This document shows, one piece after another, positions 53,873 through 64,000 of a DNA stretch of 64,000 bases. A program made the position numbers and the translations under genes. Origin of the DNA: Selaginella tamariscina (Eukaryota; Streptophyta; Lycopodiopsida; Selaginellales; Selaginellaceae); assembly GCA_003024785.1 (NCBI GenBank), contig PUQB01000005.1:1571106-1635105 (forward strand), read 5' to 3'. Each line of letters starts with the position of its first letter. Position 1 is the stretch's first letter. Under the pieces are notes generated by a model. That model was given only the letters and a program-made list of their open reading frames with translations, was not told the origin of the DNA and made no database searches.

Positions 53873-55436
53873 ATGTCAAATCAACAACCAAGTAAGCTGG
53901 CTACTAATATTAAAATTTTTGCAACGAGTTTCTCTCACCGTTCTAAAACCAACGTGGCCAGGGATTTGAAAAGCAAAAGGAACAACCCTAGCTTAGATCC
54001 AAAAGCGATGGCGCAGAGTTCCACAGGTATTTTTCTCACATTTTCATATTTTGTACTGGTTTATAAATTATATATACATATCACACACACTGAATTTTTG
54101 TTGTAGTTAATGGGAGGAAGCCAATTCCCAGTCCAAAAGATCTGAAGGCTATTCTTTTCGATGTGGATGGGACTCTGTGCGATTCTGATCCGCTGCACTA
54201 TCTGGCCTTCCGTGACTTGCTCAAAGAGGTATGTACAATATGTCTCTGCACACACATACATGTGTGTGTGTGGAGCTCAAGCAAGTAAATTGTCAATAAA
54301 GGAAGTATGAAAGGGTCTAATTAGTCGGCTGGATGCTTCCTGCTGCTTTATATATATATAAATAATATATATGATGTAGCATTAAAAACGCATATACCTT
54401 GTATGCGACTGTATAGTGAAATAGATAACATGTACAAGTATTATACATGTATCGTACTTATGTATGTTTATACCAGCTGGATTTCAAGGGGAGTTCCGAT
54501 AACGAGGGATTTTTTTAACAGTCAAATAAGTGGGAAACACAACACCGATATTGGCCGTCTCTTATTTCCAGACTGGGATGAACCAAGTCGCACCAAGTTC
54601 ATGGAGGATAAAGAGACATACTTCCGCAGGTACAGACATATACATGTATATAATCTGAGAGATAAATGGGAGAGGGAGGAGATGAATGCTGTAATTAGTG
54701 ATGTATGCCATAAATGATGTCTAAATGAACATAGTACTGAATATATGGATTGCATATGGTATGTATATGTATATATATGTATAGGTATACAGATACAGAT
54801 ACATACACATGCATATATACATACATATATGCACACATGCACATACACGCATAATTCTAAATGTGTGCAGCCTGGCAGCAAAGGAGCTAAAGCCCTTACC
54901 AGGTTTACAAAAGCTGTGTAAATGGATTGAGGAGAAGAACATAAAACGTGCAGCAGTGAGTAATGCACCGAAGGTGAATGCCGAGTTTATGATTTCCAAG
55001 CTTGGCCTTACGGATTTCTTCGAGACTGTTATCCTTGGGAGCGAGTGTGAACGTGCTAAGCCATTTCCTGACCCTTACTTGAAAGCACTTCATCATTTTG
55101 GTATCACAGAGGATAACGCATTCGTTTTGGAGGTGCGTGCGTGCGTGTGTGTGTGTGTGTTTAATATGCATGTATATACGACATACATGTACGTAACATG
55201 ATAAAACTCAGTATGTAGTATGTAGTATGTAATAGAATATATATATATATGTATATGTCGTATAGGATTCGCCATCAGGGATCAAAGCAGGTGTAGCAGC
55301 GGGAATGGCTGTGGTTGGATTAACAACAGGAAATCCCGGAGCAGCTCTGCTCGAAGCAGGTGCTTCTGTACTAGCCAAGGATTATGAAGATCCTGTGATA
55401 TGGTCTGCCCTTGAACCTCCATCATCGAGTTTATAA
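53873..55436 (+). CDS. HAD-superfamily sugar-phosphate phosphatase, Sgpp-like
   Basis: Five exons: 53873-54026, 54107-54228, 54477-54629, 54871-55132 and 55266-55436; about 287 aa if the frame is continuous. Motif I is ILFDVDGTLCDSDPLHYLAF, motif II AVSNAPK, motif III the lysine of RAKPFPDPYLKAL, motif IV DSPSGIKAGVAAGM. Order and wording match plant Sgpp (At2g38740 type), a Mg-dependent phosphatase active on small phosphosugars. The N-terminal 45 residues before MAQSST are basic and Ser/Asn-rich and may be an organelle transit peptide; a downstream start at 54,009 would give a cytosolic form. Frame slips in the G-run of exon 3 at about 54,490, where the family has GGVPI. Confidence 0.88.
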
Positions 55437-55503
55437 GTAAGATTAGTGATTTCTTTGGGATTAAACTAATCCCACCATATAAACAGTTTTATGAATAAGA
55501 ACA

Positions 55504-55541
<38 letters not shown>

Positions 55542-55617
55542 CACAAGTGCATATCAATATGATACATATGCTACTACAACAGACTAGGTGGTCCCTCTTG
55601 TAAGTCAGCCCCCTCAA

Positions 55618-56162
55618 TCACAATGGCTGTTCCCTCCCCGCTTGTACCACTGGATTGGCTAGTTGTGCTGAATTTAGATAACCATTCACATATGCATCCA
55701 TCTGCAAATATCAAGCAGTTGTTTGGAGATGCATTCTGTGTGTGTGTCACAATCCTACCTCTCGTGCAGCAGATTGAAAACCTTCCAAAATATCATCCAG
55801 TTTATGTTTGCTTTCCCCGTGGTCAAGAAATTTCTCTATTTGAGACAATGTGGCAGTCTTTCTTATCACTAGAAGCGCCTCCTCAGCACATTATGCAATT
55901 TTTTAAAGATCGGACTGTAAATACACAAAAGTATATATAGCGCGTGTGCGTGTGCGTGTGTATTTAAAACTTACGCTGAACCATTGGCCTCTACAATTTC
56001 TGGGTGTTCTTTTTGCAACTTAGCAAGAACAGGATGAATTGTTTGCGCGCATTGGATGATATCAAGGCAATGATTCCTGAAATTCTTGACATCGTTCCTT
56101 TCTTCTACAAGTGCTTCAATCATATCCATACATTTCTGTAGCTCGCTTACCGTGCTCGCCAT
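55618..56162 (-). CDS. Small helical protein, HeLo/MLKL-N or MCAfunc-like bundle (tentative)
   Basis: Exons 56162-55975, 55914-55759 and 55701-55618. About 143 aa if one missing base in exon 2 (near 55,873) is allowed, which makes all phases agree. Content is almost wholly helical: MASTVSELQKCMDMIEALVE, CLDIIQCAQTIHPVLAKLQ, then IFKKLHNVL, LLVIRKTATLSQIEKFLDHG and LDDILEGFQSAAREM. The pattern of a Cys-containing second helix, an LxxAL helix, a K-rich turn and an LxxxLxxF helix recalls the four-helix N-terminal domain of plant MLKL/RPW8-type proteins. There is no kinase or NBS domain. If the link is right it would be a membrane-associating helper or decoy; otherwise a plain coiled-coil protein. 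Family assignment is an inference. Confidence 0.55.
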
Positions 56163-58358
<2,196 letters not shown>

Positions 58359-58977
58359 CTAAGCAGTAGTAATGGGGAATGGGGGGAGGGGTTACGGTTG
58401 TTATGGTAATGGGTTGGGATTGCAGGATGCAGTTTGCTCGTCGTCTTCAGGTCTGGGTTTTAGATAGGAGGTGGCGTGGTTAACTGTAGGCCTTATGGGT
58501 GTTTTTGTTTTTTATTTTCTGATTAATGACATGCGTTGTTTTTGAAGTTTATAATTAGAATAAATTTATGAAAGAGTGTAGTTTACGACTTAAATGTCTG
58601 TAATTTATCGCTATATTAAGCTAATTTTAAAAAATGTTTATGTATATAGTTTGTTAATTCTTTGTTTCTTAAAGTAATACAATTTGATTTATAATATTTA
58701 ATATTTTTACCAGATATTTTTTGTTTTATTGATATGGTGATACAACTGACTATTAAATTTGCAAAATAAATTAAACCGATGCACACACGTATATAATACA
58801 TTATTATAATATTATAGTAGTATTGAACACAAGTAAAATTATGTTGATTTAAACTAACTATTTAAAATAATATTGTTATTGAAAAGTAGCTCAATAGTTA
58901 TGCAATTATTTATTAATTTTTATTATTTTATGTATAAAATCTTGATCAATACTTATCTTAAAATAAAGTTGTGGTAT
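58359..58977. other. Intergenic, 3' region of EF-1alpha and retrotransposon target
   Basis: A G-rich 3' UTR (58,376-58,410) followed by AT-rich DNA. The retrotransposon inserted after GGTAT (58,973-58,977). No other gene was seen. Confidence 0.6.
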
Positions 58978-59183
58978 TGAAAGAGCAGATATATTAAATG
59001 AAAATCTGATATATTAGTTTACAAAAAACCCTGCTTATATACAGGAGGTCTCCTGCCACGTGGCACACATGCGACACGTGGCGCTGACACATGGGGGCCA
59101 GATCACCACCCATGTGTCACTACGCATGTGCGTATATACACATGCGTATATACGGTACGTTACCTAATATACAGTATCTTACA
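58978..59183 (-). repeat. 3' LTR
   Basis: 206 bp, bounded by TG...CA (TGAAAGAG to CTTACA on the plus strand). It contains two cacgtggc/cacgtggcg boxes and a gcgtatatac-type internal inverted repeat at about 59,127-59,150. It differs from the 5' LTR by one length change in an A-run and a couple of bases. Confidence 0.95.
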
Positions 59184-62100
59184 CTATCCTCCCCTCTGCG
59201 GCTGTGTAGATGGTGATGGATCTGATGGTCCTGGATCCGTGTGAGCTGGGCCATCTAAGGTATGACCAAATGTACTCAACGAGTCTCGAACGACAAACCG
59301 TTTCATTCGAACCACGTGAACTATCTCAACCTCATGAGATCCCACCAACTTTACTTGATATACCTGAGGACCAACCTTTCGGAGTACTCGGTAGGGACCA
59401 AGCCACTTGTGTAATAAACCAGTTGCAAGCCCAGGTGCAGTCAGCTTGGGAAAACGTACCAGGACTAAGTCACCGTCAGCAAAATCTGGTGGAATTTGAT
59501 GTCGTGCATTGTAAGAAGATTGCTGCCGCATTTGAGCTCGACCAAGATGTTCAGCAGACTCTGCACGCAGAAGAGGCAAAACAGCATCCAAATGTCGAGC
59601 CCACATCTTTGCATCCTCGGCACGTGGCAGATTCGATGATAACCCCAATTCACTAGGCAACTTAGGATCATATCCATACAATGCCTTGAATGGAGAGATA
59701 CCAATCGAACTCTGAATGCCTGTTACATAAGCAAATCTCAAACATCGCAAATACCAATCCCAGTCCGTGTGATTGAAGTTCACATACTTCGAGATCATAC
59801 CCTTGAAGGTCCGATTCAATCGCTCCACCAAACCATCAGTTTGTGGATGATACGGAGAGGCAAATGAATGTTTTACCCCTAACCTCTCACACAACACTCG
59901 GAATACCTCTGCAATGAAAGCGGGGCCATTGTCTGATAACATCCGCTCTGGACAAGAATGCTGCAAAACCACATTATCGAACAGAAACAAAGCTGTTGAC
60001 ATGGCAGTTGCATCCGGAAGAGCACCAACCTCACCCATCGAGTTAAATAATCGGATACAACAATGATGTACTGGTTACCTTGAGAAGAACGTGGAAAAGG
60101 TCCCATTAAATCCACTGCAATTAACTCAAAAGGGCGAGAGACATTGATGGATTCCAACACCCCATGGCCCGAGTCGTAGAGGAATTCCGAGTTTGACAAG
60201 TGGGACAACTTTGAATATACCTGATCACATCACCACGCATGCTTGGCCAATAAAATGATCGGCGCAGCTTCTCCAACACTCGTTGTGACCAAGATGACCT
60301 CCAACAATAGGTGAATCATGATATGCTCGAAGAAGGTGTGGAACATATGTAGAGGGTACAGCCAAACGCCATCTGTCCTCTGGATTTGTCCCAATAAAAT
60401 ACAATAAACCATCCTGAAGTCGAAACTGAGCATGATATTGTCGAAACCGAGGTTCGGAAGACGGATTGCAAACGCATCGCGTAATTGCCTCGTCCATGGT
60501 TCATGTTTTTGAGCATCCTGCCACTGTTCCAAGGATGGTAAGTCGGCATCGAATACCTGAGGGGCTTGTATCAAACCGAATGCTGCAGCTACTGCATGAG
60601 CAGGCAAAGTGGAATCGGAGAGGGGTGCTCGAGAAAGTGCATCCGCATCCACCATTGTTCGCCCAGGCCTGTGCACCACCTTAAAGTTATATACCTGGAG
60701 ACGTAATGCCCATCTGGCTACGCGACCCACTAAATTCTTCCGTTTTAATAAGGAAGTGACAGCAGCATGATCACACTCCAAAAGTGTTTCACTCCCATGT
60801 AAGTAGGCATGAAGTCGTTCAAAACCCCAAACAGCAGCAAGGCATTCTTTTTCAGTAGTGGAATAATTCCGCTCAGCCGGCGTGAGTACTCGACTAATGT
60901 AAGCCACCGGGTGTCGAATTGAAGAATCCACAGCATCAGTTTGCATCAATACACCACCAATACCAACATCTGAGGCATCTACTCGTAAAATGAACGGACG
61001 AGTAAAATCTGGGTATTGAAGCAATGGTGGAGTTGTCAGGAACTCTTTTAACTGGTCAAATGCCTGCTGACACCTGCGAGTCCACCTGAAAGATACCTGT
61101 GGACGAACTAACTCCCGAAGAGGGGCAGTTCGATCAGTGAGATGATCGATGAATCGACCCAAGTACTGCACCGTGCCCAAGAAACGCTGGACTTCCTGTA
61201 CTGTACGGGGACGAGGGAACTCTCGAACAGCTCGCAACTTCATTGGATCCACCTGTAAACCCTCTCGAGATATACGGTAACCCAAGTAAGTGGTGTCGGT
61301 CGAACCAAACACACACTTTTCAAGTTTCAACTTCAGGCCAACTTCTCGAAATCGATCAAGAACGCGCCGTACATCACGAATGTGATCCTCCCAAGAACCA
61401 GACCCATGAATGAGCACATCGTCGATAAAATCGGCAGTGATATCAGGCATATCGGAAAGAAGCTCATCCATCATGCGTTGAAAGGTGGCAGGAGCTGAAG
61501 TCAATCCAAAAGGCATGACCAAAAACTCGTAAAGACCAAATGGTGTCCGGAAGGCCGTTTTTGGAATATCCTCCTCAGCCATAGGAACCTGCCAATATCC
61601 TGATGCCAAATCCAACTTAGTAAACCATCGACTCTGACCCAAACGATCTAATAGATCGGCAGAGTTCGGAAGTGGATAGACATCTTTGATGGTAACATCG
61701 TTAAGAGGTCGGTAATCCACACAAAATCGGAGAGATCCATCAGGCTTGGGAACCAAATGAGGTTCACATGCCCATGGACTCCGTGACGGACGACACACTC
61801 GTTTACCAATCATATCAGTAACAGCTGTTCGCATGGCTGATAACTCCTTTGGTGACCTGCGTCGAACCGGGACTTTGAAAGGCTTTGCATTGCCGGTGGG
61901 TATACAGTGTCGAGTCTTCACACGTGCACCTTGGGACAGATCAAATTTGAACAAACTTGCATACTGTTTCTTAAGTTGTTCGATGCAGTGTGCTCGACAC
62001 TCAGGTGACGGATCCGGCATTTGAACCTGTTGAGATGAACACACACCCAAGACCGGAATCAAAGGAGCTGTATGCGTGATACAAACAGCAACAACTTCTC

Positions 62101-62500
62101 TGGACGTAAAGGAACAGACTGCAAAGACACAGACTCCAAGCGTAATACAGGAGGAGAGAGTGAAAAATCACATGTACCTTTCGACTGCTTTAACCAATCA
62201 CATCCCAGAATGATGTCAAAGACCTGGGAAGGGACAACCCTAAGAGACCCAGAGGGAAACTTACAGTTGGCACCCATAACCAGTGTAGTCGAAGTGGTGT
62301 ACTGTGATACTGCACGAGACTGCCCATTACCATATAAAATGTGCAAGACCTTATCTGCTCGTCTCAAGGGTAATGAGCACCGATGCGCCAGAGAAGTAGT
62401 TATGGAAGACATACTAGATCCTGTATCCACAAGTACTGTGACTGAAACATCATTCACTCGTGCAGAAAATGTGAAAACTGGATGATTGGTGGAACTTGCA
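59184..62500 (-). CDS. Retrotransposon Pol (protease, RT, RNase H, integrase)
   Basis: The aspartic protease motif VLVDTGSSMSS lies at about 62,430. The RT spans roughly 61,900-61,200 with LVPKPDGSLRFCVDYRPLND, LDLASGYWQVP and an active site FIDD in place of the usual YxDD. RNase H starts RVDASDVGIGG (about 60,985). Integrase has an HHCC finger (YHDSPIVGGHLGH, CPTC) near 60,340-60,190 and a DDE core: AVDLMGPFP, SDNGPAF and a Glu in LVERLNR. The largest unbroken stretch is 62,062-60,230. Slips occur near 62,065, 60,230, 60,170 and 60,040. It makes and integrates element cDNA. Confidence 0.9.
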
Positions 62501-63653
62501 ACCCTTGATATGCATAGCGAAAAAACATGGAGGTGGAGTTTCCATCGCACGGGATCCCTCCGTCGCCCGTACGATTACTGGTTTTCCGCAACAGATCCAC
62601 CGCAAGAGAGCGTCATCATCTGGAAGCTCATCATCAGACATAATGGCCGCCACAGGTACACCATCCGGAACATATGGTCGCCAGCCTGGATGTGGTGGAC
62701 GCCAATCAGGATACACATCGCATGCCCGCCAAGTATGTCCAGGTGCCCAACAGGCCCAACAATGAACTTGATTGGGTTGACCTGCATTGTTCCGATTCCT
62801 CCTGTCACGAATCCGTGGATTTTGACCACCACGGGCAGGAACTGGAGCAGGTGCAGGACGATTTCGTGGAGGTGGTCCACGGGGTGGGCCCCGAGGTCGA
62901 CCACGAAAGGCTTGTCGTGCGGGCACATATGCAGCAGCATCAACCTCCATTGGATCAGCACGCTGAACAAGAGGAGCAGGTAACCCAAGGGGAACACGGC
63001 CCTCACCAGGCACCAACTCAAAACGTTGAGCTAGTGCAAAAGCTTCCTCCAATGTGGTAGGACGAAGAGCCCGAACGAATCGAACAAGTTCGGGTCGCAT
63101 AGTTGGCCATAACATACCGAGCTTAATAGGCTCAGGCATGTTAGGATATGCACGCCGAACTAAATCCCCGAACCTAATACTGAACCGCATAACAGACTCA
63201 CCAGGATGTTGTCGTATCGCATGCAGTTGTTGGAAAGCATCATCTGAATCCTCAACTTTGCCAAACGTACGTTTGACATTCCGTTAACCGATTACTATTG
63301 GCTTGAATCTCCGCAGCCAATCCATTATACCACTTGAGCGCAGGGCCTTCCAAACATGTAGGGAATTCTCTGAGAGCACGGGCCTCATCCCAACCATGGT
63401 AACGAACAATGACTTGGAAATGATCAAACCAGTGGTATACATCATCTCCCGGATCACCACAAAAAGATCGGGGTCGAACCCTCGGATTTGTGGCCTGTGA
63501 AGAAGATGAAGGAGTACTAGAAGCAGATCCCCCGGCATGAGGCTCAGACGGGGAAGAGGAGGACGGACCCTCAACAAAGCGCTCCAACAACTTAGTTTGT
63601 GCATCAATAGCAGTAGCAATAATGCTAAAAGCCGTCTCCATGTTCATTGTCAT
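62500..63653 (-). CDS. Retrotransposon Gag
   Basis: Starts at 63653 (MTMNMETAFSIIATAID), 54 bases inside the 5' LTR. It contains the retrotransposon-gag matrix/capsid region (WFDHFQVIVRYHGWDEARA, ALKWYNGL), an Arg/Pro-rich linker and a CCHC zinc knuckle (CWACWAPGHTWRAC). The frame slips once near 63,285 and again near 62,500 where protease begins. Gag packages element RNA into virus-like particles. Confidence 0.85.
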
Positions 63654-63706
63654 GGAAACAAGAAAAAGAAAAGGCGGAAGAAAGGAATACCCAACTTCTC
63701 CACCAA

Positions 63707-63911
63707 TGAAAGAGCAGATATATTAAATGAAAATCATATATATTAGTTTACAAAAACCCTGCTTATATACAGGAGGTCTCCTGCCACGTGGCACACATGC
63801 GACACGTGGCGCTGACACATGGGGGCCAGATCACCACCCATGTGTCACTACGCATGTGCGTATATACACATGCGTATATACGGTACGTTACCTAATATAC
63901 AGTATCTTACA
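63707..63911 (-). repeat. 5' LTR
   Basis: 205 bp, same TG...CA borders as the left LTR. As the element is transcribed leftward this is the promoter LTR; it contains CACGTGGC elements and a cacatgcgtatatac foldback. Confidence 0.95.
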
Positions 63912-64000
63912 GGTATAACAATTAAAGATTATTTAATGATTATTTTATATTTAAGAAAATAAAAATGGCTAGATTTATTACAAACTCAAGGGTTATATTA
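63912..64000. other. AT-rich flank of the retrotransposon
   Basis: Begins with the second GGTAT of the target duplication and continues the AT-rich sequence interrupted at 58,977. Nothing else is visible. Confidence 0.6.

Larger units (their letters stand above)
58978..63911 (-). mobile_element. Complete Ty3/gypsy LTR retrotransposon
   Basis: Flanked by GGTAT on both sides (58,973-58,977 and 63,912-63,916), a 5-bp target-site duplication. The element is 4,934 bp, transcribed leftward, with gag, protease, reverse transcriptase, RNase H and integrase in Ty3/gypsy order. The integrase ends with a GPY/F module (LGPYRVLRKVG) and no clear chromodomain. A polypurine tract (AGAGGGGAGG on the minus strand) precedes the 3' LTR at 59,184-59,198. 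A TGG-starting primer-site candidate lies one base inside the 5' LTR. LTRs are nearly identical, so the insertion is young. Coding frames contain several single-base slips. Confidence 0.95.

Noticed and set aside
53810..53890. tRNA-like sequence on the minus strand with a pairable 7-bp acceptor and GGGTTCGATTCC
   Set aside because: No D-stem or anticodon stem can be formed and the T-stem is poor. It also overlaps the likely HAD transit-peptide start. At best a tRNA-derived relic.
62486..63060. Plus-strand open frames of 128-165 codons
   Set aside because: They lie antisense to the retrotransposon gag and nucleocapsid region and have no recognisable domain.

Overview
The window is nuclear DNA of a land plant. 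The evidence is plant-specific gene architecture: a HAC-type p300/CBP acetyltransferase with PHD, KAT11 and ZZ modules, a DUF266/GT14 glycosyltransferase, a chloroplast-type LEA protein of 11-mers, an ABCC transporter, an AtC3H46-like LOTUS/RRM protein, an Sgpp-like HAD phosphatase, EF-1alpha genes with a 5' UTR intron, telo-boxes in promoters and a Ty3/gypsy retrotransposon. Introns are short (about 50-350 bp) and unusually rich in GT, CT and AT microsatellites; intergenic DNA is very AT-rich. I cannot name the lineage. Layout: 1-11,865 is a tandem array of a 4.66-kb unit, each unit holding one leftward compact HAC-like acetyltransferase gene (two full units and a third cut at its 5' end). 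12,953-25,600 carries four rightward genes: an unknown degenerate SDR-like protein, a Core-2/I-branching (GT14) enzyme, an unknown basic-tailed protein and a LEA protein with ABREs upstream. 25,601-32,519 is a 19-exon ABCC transporter of about 1,471 aa. 33,360-46,500 is a rearranged block: a composite unit of about 2 kb (acidic protein with a Dof-like zinc finger plus a downstream tRNA-Thr) in tandem and inverted copies, interrupted by unknown genes, a GH18 chitinase remnant, a MITE-like element and hairpins. 47,136-51,537 is a leftward gene joining LOTUS and RRM domains to an array of near-repeat short exons and a C-terminal RING finger. 51,912-58,358 holds two near-identical, divergently transcribed EF-1alpha genes flanking an HAD phosphatase and a small helical protein. 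58,978-63,911 is a structurally complete LTR retrotransposon with a GGTAT target-site duplication. A recurring property is that many otherwise well conserved coding exons contain isolated one- or two-base indels, often in homopolymers, including in both EF-1alpha copies. In several genes the exon lengths add up to an intact reading frame once exactly these indels are discounted. This suggests consensus errors in a long-read assembly more than wholesale gene death, so reading-frame breaks here should be read with caution. The most unusual items are the LOTUS-RRM-exon-array-RING gene with two consecutive GC-AG introns, the HAC-like tandem array, and the Dof-like/tRNA-Thr composite duplications.
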